From the NCBI GenBank assembly GCA_020846635.1, contig JADLDO010000027.1:1-64000 (forward strand): DNA of 64,000 nucleotides, written 5' to 3'. The stretch comes from Caldilineaceae bacterium. Lineage in GTDB: Bacteria; Chloroflexota; Anaerolineae; Caldilineales; Caldilineaceae. Each line of letters begins with the position of its first letter. The stretch's first letter is position 1. The position numbers and the translations under genes were made by a program. Under the pieces are notes generated by a model. That model made no database searches. It saw only the letters and a program-made list of their open reading frames with translations, and was not told the origin of the DNA. This document shows positions 1 through 8,930 of the stretch, in pieces.

Positions 1-30
1 GTGTCAGGCTGTGGAGCCACAGCCTGACAC
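1..30. repeat. Perfect 14-bp inverted repeat at window edge
   Basis: Two perfect 14-base arms (GTGTCAGGCTGTGG and its complement) are separated only by AG. There is no T-run after either arm, so it is a poor intrinsic terminator by itself. It could be the 3' hairpin of a gene lying left of the window, or a REP-like palindrome. No second copy was noticed in this window. Confidence 0.7.
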
Positions 31-83
31 GACCAGTTGCCCTCGTGTAACCCCATCGCAGCCAGGAGAGAGTTCACTCCTGT

Positions 84-112
84 TTGACGCACCGTCGAAT
101 TTTTGCTATTCT
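84..112 (+). promoter_or_regulatory. Candidate sigma70 promoter for the sugar-uptake operon
   Basis: TTGACG at 84-89, a 17-base spacer, then TATTCT at 107-112 preceded by TGC, which makes an extended -10. Transcription would start near 118, giving a 5' UTR of about 325 nt before the binding-protein gene at 443. The 31-442 stretch holds no credible gene; besides this promoter it contains only the direct repeat at 366-394. Inferred from consensus match only. Confidence 0.4.
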
Positions 113-365
113 CTGCATGTAGGCACAAGTTCCCTTACGTCTCACGCTCCGGTTCCATCCGTCTGCCCAACCGCCTACACTTTGCTTCTCTCTGACAACT
201 GCATAACTCTTTCTGTTTCGCTGCTTCATTGCAGTAAAACGGTTCCGTGAAATCTTTGCGTACTATGCCACCAGCGGTTTACCCCTGGTGTCCGGTTGTG
301 ATTGGCTCCCCAATACGAGCCCGGCACAACCGGATTTGGCTCATGATCTTCCCGTTCTACATCTG

Positions 366-394
366 GTAAGTTTGTACCCTAGTAAGTTTGTGCC
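366..394. repeat. Short tandem direct repeat upstream of sugar ABC operon
   Basis: GTAAGTTTGTACC (366-378) and GTAAGTTTGTGCC (382-394) match at 12 of 13 positions with a 16-base period. They lie about 50 bases before the binding-protein start codon. Repeats of this size in front of sugar operons are often regulator half-sites, but no regulator gene is adjacent and the role is unproven. Confidence 0.4.
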
Positions 395-442
395 ATAGGA
401 AATAAGTTGACAACCACATAGTGATTTCACAGGAGGAAACCA

Positions 443-1855
443 ATGGCCCACAGTTCCCTATCTCGTCGCCGGTTCCTGCACATCTCTGGAGCAGCGGTCA
501 GCGCACTGGCGTTGGCAGCGTGCGTCCCCACAGTTGCCCCCTCAGCGCCCGCCGAAGGTGAAGCCGCGGCGAGTGGTGCAGCGGTTGTTAGTGAGGACAC
601 CCCCCTGTGGGTACTCCACACCAACGATTTCCACCCCGATTACAACGACTTTATTCGCAAGACGATTGTTGATTTCGCCACCGAGAAGGGTTGGGCCCTG
701 GAGGTTGCCGATACCGCCGGCTTCCTGGGTGGCAGCGCCGATATCCAGAAGATCGCAGCCTCTGTGCAATCGGGCGACGCCCCCGACCTGTGGATGCACA
801 CGGTCAACATCTTCCAGATGAAACAATTAGAAACCGTCGTACCTGTCACCGACATTGTCAATGAATTGATTGCCACCTATGGCGAGATTGCGCCCCGTAT
901 GCGTAAGGCGGCTGAAACCGATGGTGACTTCTACGGCGTACCCTTCCATGTACGCAGCGACGGTGGTTGGGCACGACGCGACATCTTCGAGGCAGCAGGC
1001 ATTGACATCAACGCACTGCGTACCTACGACGAACTGCGCGAGGCATGTTTGGAAGTCTCAGACCCCGCTGCTGAAATGTGGGGCTGGGGCATGACCGTCA
1101 ACCGCGGCGGCGATGGTGGCTATCTAATTGCGCGTGTTTTAAACGGCTGGGGTGCAACATGGACAGATGAGACAGGACAATTTGTCACCATCGACTCCCC
1201 GGAGGCTGTGACAGCGGTGGAGTGGTTGGTCGATACCTACACCAATCCACAGTGGGAACGCATGCTGCCGCCAGGTGTCTTGAGTTGGACTGACCCAACC
1301 AACAATGAATCTTACTTGGGTGGCAAGGTCGCCTATACGCAAAACGCAGGCACGGTCTATGCCAAGGCTGTTGTAGACGCCAACCCCGTTGCAGAACTCA
1401 CCCTCTATGATCCGCCCAAGGGTGGCCCCGTACTCGAAACCTTTAATGGCTTAGGGGGCATGAACTGGCTCAAGATCCGCGAAGGTAAAAACCCTGCTGC
1501 TGCCGACGAATTGCTTATGCACTTTTTTACTGAAGAGATTCTTAAGCAGGTTTACACGGTGGCGACTGCCTATGCAGTGCCAGCATACGAAAGTATGTGG
1601 GAGTGGGAAGAAATTACCAGTGTGCCGCAGTCGGTAGCACAGAAGGTGGCGGCACTAGACCCTGTCGGTTGGAACGGCTTATCCTACCCAGGCCCAAGCA
1701 GTGCGCAAATGGGCGCTGTTGACACCTCCAATGTTCATACAGACATGGTGGCGTCAGTGCTGACGGGCGCGGCCACAGCTGAAGAAGCAGTGAAGCAAGC
1801 CGCCGAGCGTTCGATCCAGATCTTCCAGGAATTCGGTGCCCCTGGCGTGGCCTAA
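443..1855 (+). CDS. Sugar ABC transporter substrate-binding lipoprotein (Tat)
   Basis: A 470-residue extracytoplasmic solute-binding protein of the carbohydrate (family 1, MalE/UgpB-like) type. It should capture a sugar outside the membrane and deliver it to the permease encoded next. The N-terminus shows a twin-arginine motif (SRRRFL, residues 7-12), a hydrophobic stretch and a lipobox ending in Cys27 (ALAAC), so it is probably exported folded by Tat and lipid-anchored. The start at 443 has a strong ribosome site (AGGAGG, 9 bases upstream). A stable hairpin at 1921-1956 separates it from the permease, and a GH32 fructosidase follows, so a fructose-containing oligosaccharide is a reasonable substrate (inference). 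No ABC ATPase gene is present in this operon. Confidence 0.9.
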   Translation: MAHSSLSRRRFLHISGAAVSALALAACVPTVAPSAPAEGEAAASGAAVVSEDTPLWVLHTNDFHPDYNDFIRKTIVDFATEKGWALEVADTAGFLGGSADIQKIAASVQSGDAPDLWMHTVNIFQMKQLETVVPVTDIVNELIATYGEIAPRMRKAAETDGDFYGVPFHVRSDGGWARRDIFEAAGIDINALRTYDELREACLEVSDPAAEMWGWGMTVNRGGDGGYLIARVLNGWGATWTDETGQFVTIDSPEAVTAVEWLVDTYTNPQWERMLPPGVLSWTDPTNNESYLGGKVAYTQNAGTVYAKAVVDANPVAELTLYDPPKGGPVLETFNGLGGMNWLKIREGKNPAAADELLMHFFTEEILKQVYTVATAYAVPAYESMWEWEEITSVPQSVAQKVAALDPVGWNGLSYPGPSSAQMGAVDTSNVHTDMVASVLTGAATAEEAVKQAAERSIQIFQEFGAPGVA

Positions 1856-1920
1856 ACTGCTCGCACAGTGGATGCGCCATATGCATGAAGTGAGAGCACA
1901 TCGCAGGTGATGTGTCATGT

Positions 1921-1956
1921 TGGCGCAGGTCAAGCAAGAGAACTTGACCTGCGCCA
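1921..1956 (+). other. Intercistronic mRNA hairpin between binding protein and permease
   Basis: Perfect 14-bp stem (TGGCGCAGGTCAAG at 1921-1934 with its complement at 1943-1956), 8-base loop, no following T-run. It lies in the 128-base gap after the binding-protein stop. Hairpins here commonly protect the upstream message from 3' exonucleases so that binding protein is made in excess of permease. That role is inferred from position and structure. Confidence 0.6.
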
Positions 1957-1983
1957 GTGTCCGCAGAGACATAAGGAGACCCT

Positions 1984-3972
1984 ATGCGCCAAACCACCGC
2001 TATTGACATGGGCGTCAGCCGTCGCCCTGTTGACCGCCCACTCTATGTCCGTTTGCAACACCTATTAGGGCGGGACTGGCACGTAGCCTATGTCTTTGTG
2101 CTGCCCACCCTCCTGCTCTTGGGGGGATTGATCGCCTATCCCTTCGTCAACGCCGTTTATCTCAGTTTCACCAATACCGTGACCCTCCAGACTGGCCCCT
2201 TTGTCGGATTGCGTAACTATCGGGTTTTGTGGCAAGACCCATTCTTTCGCGGCGCAGTTTGGAACACAGTCGTCTATACCCTTACCTCAGTCTTCTTCAA
2301 GTTTTGGCTTGGACTGCTTGCCGCGCTCTTGATCCATCGAGCCACCCGATTTTCAGGCATTTTAACAGGAGCAGTGCTTGTCCCGTGGATTGTGCCATCA
2401 GTCGTCATTGCCCTCACCTGGAAGAGCCTGCTAGACCCCGTGTATGGTGGCGTTAACCAGTTCCTGATTCAAACAGGGATGGTGGAAAAAGGGTTCCCCT
2501 GGTTTGGCTCAACGCAAACGGCGATGGCCTCGCTTATCATGGTCAATGTCTGGCAGGGTATCCCCTTCTATGCCATCAACCTCCTGGCAGGTCTCAAAGC
2601 CATTGACAAAGAATACTACGAAGCGGCCAAAATTGACGGCGCGTCCCCCTGGCGCTGCTTCCGCCATATCACGCTGCCCGGTCTGCGCTATGTCTTGATC
2701 GTCTGCGTGCTCCTTTCGACCATCTGGACCTTTAATGGATTTACGGAAATCTATCTGCTCACAGGCGGCGGGCCAGTGGGAGCCACGCGTGTCTACTCGA
2801 TTCTCGCCTGGGAATATGCGATCCAGAGTTTGCGAATTGGCGTCGGCGTCGCCGCAGCCATCACCATGGCCCCAATCCTGGCGATCTTTATCTATATCCT
2901 GGGTCGCTATATGTCAGCAGGGGGACGCGTAGAAGAAAGCTCCAGCGTGGATACCCAGCACAACCCCATCGCCCAATTGTTCGGCGTCCTGGCGTGGCCT
3001 TTCAAGATGCTGATCAAACTCTTTCTCTGGTTGGTCGATGTCGTCAACGACGCGGTCGAATTCGTGATCGAGTCGATTGGCAGCGCGATTCAAAGGGTAT
3101 TCGTAGGCGACAGTCCCGCGGCAAAGCGGCGCGGGCTTTATACAGGCAAGTTCATCGGCGGCTTCTTTGCCGGGCTTGTGCTATTCCTGCTGTTGGCCTT
3201 TGAATTGGTTCCCTTCTACTGGGTGATCATTACCGCCTTTAAGCCCACATCCCAGATTGTCGCCTTCAAGTCAGTCTTTTGGCCCGAACCGTGGACGATG
3301 GAGCAGTTTAATACATTGCTTGGGCCGACGCGTGACTTTATCGTCTGGTATCGCAACACCGTAACAGTGGCAGCCGTCACCACGGTCGTCTCGGTCCTGG
3401 TGGCAGCATTGGGAGCCTATGGCCTTACAAGGCTGCGCTGGCGCGGCTCCAATTTCTTCGCCAGCACCGTGCTCGTTGCTTACCTCATGCCGGCAGTGCT
3501 GATGTTTATCCCCATCTACCAGATCTTTTCAGCGCTGCATTTGACCAACAATCTCTACGGCTTGATGGTCGCCTATCCGACCTTTGCTTTGCCCTTTGCC
3601 ACCTGGCTGCTTATGGGCTACTATGCCTCCATCCCGCGCGAGATGGAAGAAGCCGCGCTCATCGACGGCTGCAACTACTTTCAAGCCTTCTTCCGCGTGG
3701 TTCTGCCGCTGGCAGCACCAGCATTGATGGCGGCGGCGCTCTTCTCCATCACATTGGCATGGAAAGAGTTCATCTTTGCCTTCGTCTTTCTCTCGAAGGA
3801 GCGACTCTATACGCTCTCAGTCGGTCTTGCTCAAATGATCATTGGCGATGTCCTGCCCTGGGGTGAACTGATGGCTGCTGCCCTGCTCATGGCAATTCCC
3901 GTGGTCACCATCTATGTCATCGGCAATCGCTTCATGGTCGCCGGGTTGACCGCAGGAGCCGTCAAGGGCTAG
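1984..3972 (+). CDS. Fused two-domain sugar ABC permease (MalF-MalG in one chain)
   Basis: A 662-residue membrane protein that joins both permeases of a MalFG-type importer in one polypeptide. The first half (about 1-310) carries the EAA loop near residues 210-230 (EYYEAAKIDG). A linker of roughly 75 residues follows, then a second permease with its own EAA loop near 553-573 (EMEEAALIDG). Normally these are two separate proteins of about 300 residues. The frame is open throughout with no stop or frameshift between halves, so the fusion is encoded as such. The start has AAGGAG 6-9 bases upstream. Each EAA loop would dock one ATPase subunit; none is encoded nearby, so a shared MsmK/UgpC-like ATPase elsewhere is expected. 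Part of the operon with the upstream binding protein and downstream GH32 enzyme. Confidence 0.9.
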   Translation: MRQTTAIDMGVSRRPVDRPLYVRLQHLLGRDWHVAYVFVLPTLLLLGGLIAYPFVNAVYLSFTNTVTLQTGPFVGLRNYRVLWQDPFFRGAVWNTVVYTLTSVFFKFWLGLLAALLIHRATRFSGILTGAVLVPWIVPSVVIALTWKSLLDPVYGGVNQFLIQTGMVEKGFPWFGSTQTAMASLIMVNVWQGIPFYAINLLAGLKAIDKEYYEAAKIDGASPWRCFRHITLPGLRYVLIVCVLLSTIWTFNGFTEIYLLTGGGPVGATRVYSILAWEYAIQSLRIGVGVAAAITMAPILAIFIYILGRYMSAGGRVEESSSVDTQHNPIAQLFGVLAWPFKMLIKLFLWLVDVVNDAVEFVIESIGSAIQRVFVGDSPAAKRRGLYTGKFIGGFFAGLVLFLLLAFELVPFYWVIITAFKPTSQIVAFKSVFWPEPWTMEQFNTLLGPTRDFIVWYRNTVTVAAVTTVVSVLVAALGAYGLTRLRWRGSNFFASTVLVAYLMPAVLMFIPIYQIFSALHLTNNLYGLMVAYPTFALPFATWLLMGYYASIPREMEEAALIDGCNYFQAFFRVVLPLAAPALMAAALFSITLAWKEFIFAFVFLSKERLYTLSVGLAQMIIGDVLPWGELMAAALLMAIPVVTIYVIGNRFMVAGLTAGAVKG

Positions 3973-3989
3973 ATTCATCAGGATCAATC

Positions 3990-5441
3990 ATGCAATCGAC
4001 AGTGCATCCCCACAGCCTCAACCCCGCCATTGAGGCTGCTATGCAGAGCGTAGCGCAAGCCATCCCCCTAGCCGCCCGCGATCCACAGCGACCGCGCTAT
4101 CACTTTGGCCCACCCGCCAACTGGATGAACGACCCCAACGGCACGATCTATGCCAACGGGTACTATCAACTTTTCTACCAGCATAACCCCTATGGCGACC
4201 AGTGGGGCCACATGCACTGGGGCCATGCCCGCAGCCGCGACCTTGTCCATTGGGAACATCTCCCCATAGCGCTCTGGCCCTCGTTGGAATCGGGCGAAGA
4301 ACATTGCTTCTCCGGCTGTGCCGGGGTGCTGCCGAATGGCACGCCGCTTCTACTCTATACCAAAGTTGGCCCCGGCAGTGATGCCACCCGTCCAGACAAT
4401 GAGCAGTGGGCAGCATTAGGCAATGCCGACTGGATCACCTGGCGCAAGCATCCAGACAATCCAATCCTCTCCCTTGCCACCCATGACGGCCCTCCTTTTG
4501 AGGGCGACTGGCGTGACCCCTTCATTTTTGATGCGGATGGGCGTACCTTCCTCGTCCTGGGTGCGAACCTGGACGATACAGCGGCGGTCGCGCTCTATGA
4601 GGCCATCGACGGGGACTTAACGCGCTGGGAATATCGCAAGATGCTGCACACCGCGGCTCGCGCCGATGTCCATCTCTCCGAATGTCCCAACTTCTTTGCC
4701 GTGGGCGACGATTGGGTGCTGCTTACGTCCCCCTATCGCCCGGTTGAATATGAGATTGGTGACTTTGATCTAGAGACGCTAACCTTTCACGCGCAGACAA
4801 AGGGCGTGCTTGATCCAGGCTACACTCCGAATCGCACCACTGCCCACTACTACGCCACCAACATCATCCACGCACCCGACGGTCGGTGTATCCTCTTGGG
4901 TTGGGTACGCGGCTTCCCGGCTGGCACCGGCTGGAACGGCTGTCTGGCGCTGCCACGCGTGCTGACCATTGGCCCCGACCGTCGCCCGCGCCAAAACCCT
5001 GTTGCCGAACTTGAAACATTGCGCGGGCCAATGCACGCCATCCCGGCACAAACAGTCCCCGCATCGACCACCCTCCTCGCCACCTTGCCGGCGCCCAGCC
5101 TCGAAATCGACACAACGATCCACCTTCACCCAGGCCAAAGCGTGAGATTACACCTGCGCGGCAGGGATAGCCATGAACCGTCATTGACGATCACCTATGA
5201 CGGCAGCACACTGACGATGGGCGCAACCAGCGTACCCTTTTTGATAGAGAGTGGTGAACCCCTGCATCTCCGCCTCTTTGTCGATCGCTCCGTATCAGAG
5301 TTGTTTGTCAACGAGGGACGCCTCGCCATCACCACAATCCAACCCATGCCCATAACGCCCATAGCGGTCGAAATAGAGCCGCACAGCTCGCCAATCGAAT
5401 TACGATCCTTCATCGCTTGGGAGTTGAGTCCCATCCCTTAA
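3990..5441 (+). CDS. GH32 beta-fructosidase (sucrose/fructan hydrolase)
   Basis: A 483-residue glycoside hydrolase of family 32, which splits terminal fructose from sucrose, inulin or levan. All three signature motifs are visible: NWMNDPNG with the nucleophile Asp48, WRDP at residues 174-177 (transition-state Asp176), and the ECP motif with acid/base Glu231. A C-terminal beta-sandwich follows (about 365-480). There is no signal peptide, so it probably acts inside the cell on imported sugar. It begins 17 bases after the fused permease, with AGGA as ribosome site, and belongs to that operon. Whether sucrose, sucrose-6-phosphate or fructo-oligosaccharide is preferred cannot be read from the sequence. 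Confidence 0.93.
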   Translation: MQSTVHPHSLNPAIEAAMQSVAQAIPLAARDPQRPRYHFGPPANWMNDPNGTIYANGYYQLFYQHNPYGDQWGHMHWGHARSRDLVHWEHLPIALWPSLESGEEHCFSGCAGVLPNGTPLLLYTKVGPGSDATRPDNEQWAALGNADWITWRKHPDNPILSLATHDGPPFEGDWRDPFIFDADGRTFLVLGANLDDTAAVALYEAIDGDLTRWEYRKMLHTAARADVHLSECPNFFAVGDDWVLLTSPYRPVEYEIGDFDLETLTFHAQTKGVLDPGYTPNRTTAHYYATNIIHAPDGRCILLGWVRGFPAGTGWNGCLALPRVLTIGPDRRPRQNPVAELETLRGPMHAIPAQTVPASTTLLATLPAPSLEIDTTIHLHPGQSVRLHLRGRDSHEPSLTITYDGSTLTMGATSVPFLIESGEPLHLRLFVDRSVSELFVNEGRLAITTIQPMPITPIAVEIEPHSSPIELRSFIAWELSPIP

Positions 5442-5460
5442 CTCACGTACCGCATCACAT

Positions 5461-5489
5461 TTGTTCTAACCACTCCCATTGTATATAGT
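5461..5489 (+). promoter_or_regulatory. Candidate promoter for aldo/keto reductase
   Basis: TTGTTC at 5461-5466, a 17-base spacer and TATAGT at 5484-5489 (five of six matches to the -10 consensus). Transcription would start near 5496, about 100 bases before the reductase start. It suggests the reductase has its own transcript rather than depending only on the sugar operon. Confidence 0.4.
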
Positions 5490-5599
5490 GCTCCTGCACA
5501 GTTAACTTCTATCGCCCCCTAGCGACGCGCACCGGCTTCCATGCTTCAGCCGAACCATCCTGCGCCGCGCTAGGCTAATCGCCATCAGGAGGAAAACGT

Positions 5600-6619
5600 A
5601 TGGAATATCGCAGAGTAGGTCGCAGCGGGCTAAAAGTCTCGGAGATCTGCCTGGGCACAATGACCTTCGGGCATGGTACTGACAAGTCCGAGGCCAAACG
5701 CATTGTCGATCTATCGCTGGATGCGGGCGTCAATTTCTTTGATACCGCCAACGGCTATAGCAATGGACAGTCCGAGATCATTTTCGGCGAAATCATCAAG
5801 CAGCGCCGCCAGGATGCGATCATCGCCACCAAAGTCTTTAACCCAATGGGAAGCGGCCCCAATGATTCCGGCATGTCGCGCGCACACATCATGCACGCCA
5901 TCGAAGATAGCCTCACGCGCCTCCAGACAGACTATATTGACATTTACTATATTCACCATGTCGATACCCAAACACCGCTAGAAGAAATGCTGCGCGCCTT
6001 TGATGATCTCGTGCATCACGGCAAGGTGCGCTACATCGCCTGTAGCAATTACGAAGCATGGCGACTGATGGAAGCACTCTGGATCAGCGACAGCAAAAAC
6101 CTGGCGCGCTTTGAATGTTACCAGCCGCAATACAGCCTGGTTGTGCGCGACATCGAGGAAGAGATTATCCCTGTATGCCAGTTAAAGGGTCTTGGCGTCG
6201 TGGTGTGGAGCCCGCTGGCCGGTGGCTTCCTCACAGGCAAGTACAAGCCAGGTCAGGATAAAGTGGCGGGCAGTCGTTCGGAAGAAGGATGGGCCTTTCC
6301 AGAACGCTACTTTGCGCCCAATGCCGACGAGACATTGACCGTCCTGCTTGATGTGGCGCAACAACTGGGGCGCACCCCGGCCCAGGTCGCCACGCGTTGG
6401 GTACTCGAACAGCCCGCCATCACCAGCGCCATCATCGGCGCACGCACCCTTGCCCAAGCGGAAGACAACTTGCGTGCCGCGGGCTGGCAGCTTCCTCAGG
6501 AAGCGCTAGAAAAACTCAACCAGGTTTCCACCCTGCCCGCACGCTATCCCCGATCCATGGAAGCCAACATGCACGAACGGCGCAACAGCGCAATCAAAAT
6601 GCCATCGCTCCAGGCATAA
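5600..6619 (+). CDS. Aldo/keto reductase (voltage-channel beta-subunit-like subfamily)
   Basis: A 339-residue NADPH-dependent oxidoreductase with the aldo/keto reductase TIM barrel. The catalytic tetrad is recognisable as Asp48, Tyr53, Lys78 and His119 (in FFDTANGY, ATKVF and IYYIHH). The opening (MEYRRVGRSGLKVS) and length fit the YghZ/Kv-beta-like subfamily, which reduces aldehydes or ketones. The start at 5600 has an AGGAGG ribosome site. It follows the GH32 operon by 158 bases and has a candidate promoter of its own, so a metabolic link to fructose use is possible but unproven. The natural substrate is not evident. Confidence 0.9.
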   Translation: MEYRRVGRSGLKVSEICLGTMTFGHGTDKSEAKRIVDLSLDAGVNFFDTANGYSNGQSEIIFGEIIKQRRQDAIIATKVFNPMGSGPNDSGMSRAHIMHAIEDSLTRLQTDYIDIYYIHHVDTQTPLEEMLRAFDDLVHHGKVRYIACSNYEAWRLMEALWISDSKNLARFECYQPQYSLVVRDIEEEIIPVCQLKGLGVVVWSPLAGGFLTGKYKPGQDKVAGSRSEEGWAFPERYFAPNADETLTVLLDVAQQLGRTPAQVATRWVLEQPAITSAIIGARTLAQAEDNLRAAGWQLPQEALEKLNQVSTLPARYPRSMEANMHERRNSAIKMPSLQA

Positions 6620-6773
6620 ATCACTTTCTAAACGGTCTTTACAAATTGATGGAACAATCTCTACACCCCATGCGTCAAATGGGCAGTTGGGTACTGTAGA
6701 AGCAATACCCAACCACTAAACTAAGGAATCCAGGACCATCATTTTGTACGGACAGTTAGGAAAGGATCTTTCA

Positions 6774-7565
6774 ATGAACAAGCAAGCACTGCGAATTGTT
6801 GTGCCGGTTCTCAGCTCTGCCCTGATCTTGGGCAGCGTGCTGATCGGCGGTGCAGCCGGCTGGCTCAACGTCCCAGTGGTCGAGGCCCAAACGCCGCCAC
6901 AGCCCCAGATCGCAACTGCCCTTCCGGGGACCATCACCGTTGTCGGTGAGGGGAAAGTCACACTTGAGCCGGACATCGCTCGTGTCACCATCGGTGTCGA
7001 AACCGTCACCAATACGGTCAAGGAAGCCAGCGACCAGAACCGCGCCACCGTGGAAGCCGTCTTGGCAGCGTTGGGGGAACAAGGCATCGCCAAAGAGGAT
7101 ATGCAGACCTCCGGCTTTAGCATCTTTGCCGAGCGCTTTGGCCCCGAAGGCCCATTGGCCGAAGGTGATGTCCGCTACCGCGTGAGCAACAACGTCATGG
7201 TCACCATTCGCCAGTTGGACGCCGTGGGCACCGTCCTGGATGCAGCCATTGATGCCGGTGCCAACAACATCTATGGTGTCGAGTTTGCGCTGGATGATCC
7301 AGGCGAGTCCGAATCCGAAGCACGCCAGGCCGCAATTGCCGACGCCCAGGAAAAGGCCGCCGACTTGGCGGAACTGACGGGTCTTACCCTCGGTCAAGTC
7401 GTGAGTGTGAGCGAGGTCGTTGGCGCAGGTGGTGGCTACTATGCCGGGAACTTCGCCGAGCAGGCCCGCGCCTTTGGTGGTGGTGGCACGCCCATTACCC
7501 CAGGCCAGCTTGACCTGGTCATGCAGCTCCAGGTGATCTTCACCATCAGCGGAGCCACCGAGTAA
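6774..7565 (+). CDS. SIMPL-domain (DUF541) secreted or membrane-anchored protein
   Basis: A 263-residue protein of the SIMPL/DUF541 family (YggE-like), whose members are periplasmic or surface proteins linked to stress tolerance; molecular function is not firmly established. The N-terminus has a positively charged start, a hydrophobic segment (about residues 8-30) and then the SIMPL domain, beginning near ITVVGEGKVTLEPD. The start at 6774 is preferred over a TTG ten codons upstream because AGGAAAGGA lies 7 bases before this ATG. A strong terminator follows at 7601-7640, and the gene appears monocistronic. Confidence 0.88.
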   Translation: MNKQALRIVVPVLSSALILGSVLIGGAAGWLNVPVVEAQTPPQPQIATALPGTITVVGEGKVTLEPDIARVTIGVETVTNTVKEASDQNRATVEAVLAALGEQGIAKEDMQTSGFSIFAERFGPEGPLAEGDVRYRVSNNVMVTIRQLDAVGTVLDAAIDAGANNIYGVEFALDDPGESESEARQAAIADAQEKAADLAELTGLTLGQVVSVSEVVGAGGGYYAGNFAEQARAFGGGGTPITPGQLDLVMQLQVIFTISGATE

Positions 7566-7600
7566 GACTTTCTTGCCGACCTGACAAAGTAATCACAAGC

Positions 7601-7640
7601 AAAGGGATCAACCGGTCCAGCCGGTTGATCCCTTTCTTTT
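7601..7640 (+). terminator. Intrinsic terminator after SIMPL gene
   Basis: Perfect 15-bp stem (AAAGGGATCAACCGG at 7601-7615, complement at 7621-7635), 5-base loop, followed by CTTTT. It ends the SIMPL transcript. Confidence 0.9.
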
Positions 7641-7697
7641 CTGCCGAACTCGATCCCCTCATCCCCCACTGGGAAGAAGGCATCCGCCGTTAGCCCC

Positions 7698-7724
7698 CTC
7701 CCGGAAGCGTCAGGCTTCCGGGAG
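7698..7724. repeat. REP-like inverted repeat, copy 1 (CCCGGAAGC family)
   Basis: Perfect 11-bp arms (CTCCCGGAAGC at 7698-7708, complement at 7714-7724) around a 5-base loop, followed by AGTTATTTT. It sits between two convergent genes and may also help terminate. Related copies lie at 12575, 17279, 18177 (degenerate) and 58673. Confidence 0.75.
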
Positions 7725-7747
7725 AGTTATTTTCGGTTATTTACCTC

Positions 7748-8887
7748 TCACCCAAACCGCGCCACGCTAAACGCCGTAATATCCACCTCCGGCGCTTGCC
7801 CCAACGCCATCGCCGCCACCACCTTGCCGCTCAACGGGCCAAGTTGCAGACCTGTCGGCCCATGCCCTGTTGCCAGCAGCACACCCTCTATCCCCGGCAC
7901 TTCTCCCAGCACCGGCAGCCGGTCACGCGTGTAAGGCCGCATCCCCACGCGCACCTCCAGCAATTTCGCCTTTGCCAAACCTGGGGCCACGCGCAGCGCC
8001 TCATCCAGCACTTCACGCACTCCTGCCGCGGTTGTCGTCGCCTCAAAGCCCGATCCAAGCTCACGCGTCGCCCCCGCGGCCACGCGCCCATCGGGCCACG
8101 GCACTAAATAATGACCATGAAAAGCACCGACAATAGGCCATTCGCCCGTCGCTTCACCTGCCAATCCCAGGTGGGCGATCTGTCCTCGCTGCGGCTCCAC
8201 GGCAATACGCACGCCGAGTTGATCGCCAAACGCCGCCGACCATGCGCCCCCTGCAATGATCGCTGCCCCTGCCTCGATCTGCTGGTCGCCTAGCCGCACA
8301 CCTGTCACCCGGCTTCCTTGCTGCACAAAGCCGTCCACGCTGCCATCCAGCACATGCAGCCCGCGCGCTTCTGCCGCGCGCAGCAACGCCCGGCTCATCT
8401 GCCGCCCATCCACGCGCGCCGCGTGGCGAAAGTAGATCGCTGCCTGCACATCGCCCAGTGCGGGAAAAAGCTCGCGCGCCTCATGGGATGACACCGGATG
8501 CAGGTCTGCGGGAGAAGGCCGCCCGCGCTGCTCGCGCCGCGCCAAGATGACCCGTTGTGCCTCCTCAAAGTGCGGAATCTCATCTTCGCCCACAGCCACC
8601 TGCAACATCCCGCAGCGAGCATAAGAGGTTTCTCCGGCGTTTTCAGCTTGCAGCGCCTCAACCAAAGGCGGGTAATAATCAACTGCCTCGACCCCAAACT
8701 GAAACCACGCATCGGACTCCGATTGGCTCATCTCCGGGGCCAGAATCCCCGCACCCGCATCGGTAGCGCGTCCTGCATCCCGACGGTCGATCAAGAGCGT
8801 ATTGGCACCGGCACGCACAAGATGATACGCAGCAGAGGCCCCCACAATGCCACCCCCGACCACAATCACATCATAGGTTGAAGCCAC
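7748..8887 (-). CDS. FAD-dependent amino acid oxidase, glycine oxidase ThiO-like
   Basis: A 379-residue flavoprotein of the D-amino-acid oxidase family. The N-terminal dinucleotide fold is clear (VVGGGIVGASAAYHL, residues 9-23), and the C-terminal part (RVGMRPYTRDRLPVLG, then GHGPTGLQLGPLSG) matches glycine oxidase ThiO, which oxidises glycine to the imine used for the thiazole of thiamine. It starts with GTG, preceded by a strong GGGGAGGGG site 3 bases away. No other thiamine gene is near, so sarcosine or another small amine is an alternative substrate. The downstream neighbour is convergent. Confidence 0.8.
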   Translation of the reverse strand: MASTYDVIVVGGGIVGASAAYHLVRAGANTLLIDRRDAGRATDAGAGILAPEMSQSESDAWFQFGVEAVDYYPPLVEALQAENAGETSYARCGMLQVAVGEDEIPHFEEAQRVILARREQRGRPSPADLHPVSSHEARELFPALGDVQAAIYFRHAARVDGRQMSRALLRAAEARGLHVLDGSVDGFVQQGSRVTGVRLGDQQIEAGAAIIAGGAWSAAFGDQLGVRIAVEPQRGQIAHLGLAGEATGEWPIVGAFHGHYLVPWPDGRVAAGATRELGSGFEATTTAAGVREVLDEALRVAPGLAKAKLLEVRVGMRPYTRDRLPVLGEVPGIEGVLLATGHGPTGLQLGPLSGKVVAAMALGQAPEVDITAFSVARFG

Positions 8888-8930
8888 AATCCCCTCCCCA
8901 CAAATCTTAGTTTTATGTCACCTACTTATA

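Noticed and set aside
11..250. 79-residue plus-strand frame at the left edge
   Set aside because: It begins inside the inverted repeat, has low-complexity Ser/Thr/Pro composition, no ribosome site and overlaps the candidate promoter.
6771..7397. 208-residue antisense frame over the SIMPL gene
   Set aside because: A mirror frame caused by codon bias; the sense strand has signal segment, ribosome site and a known domain.
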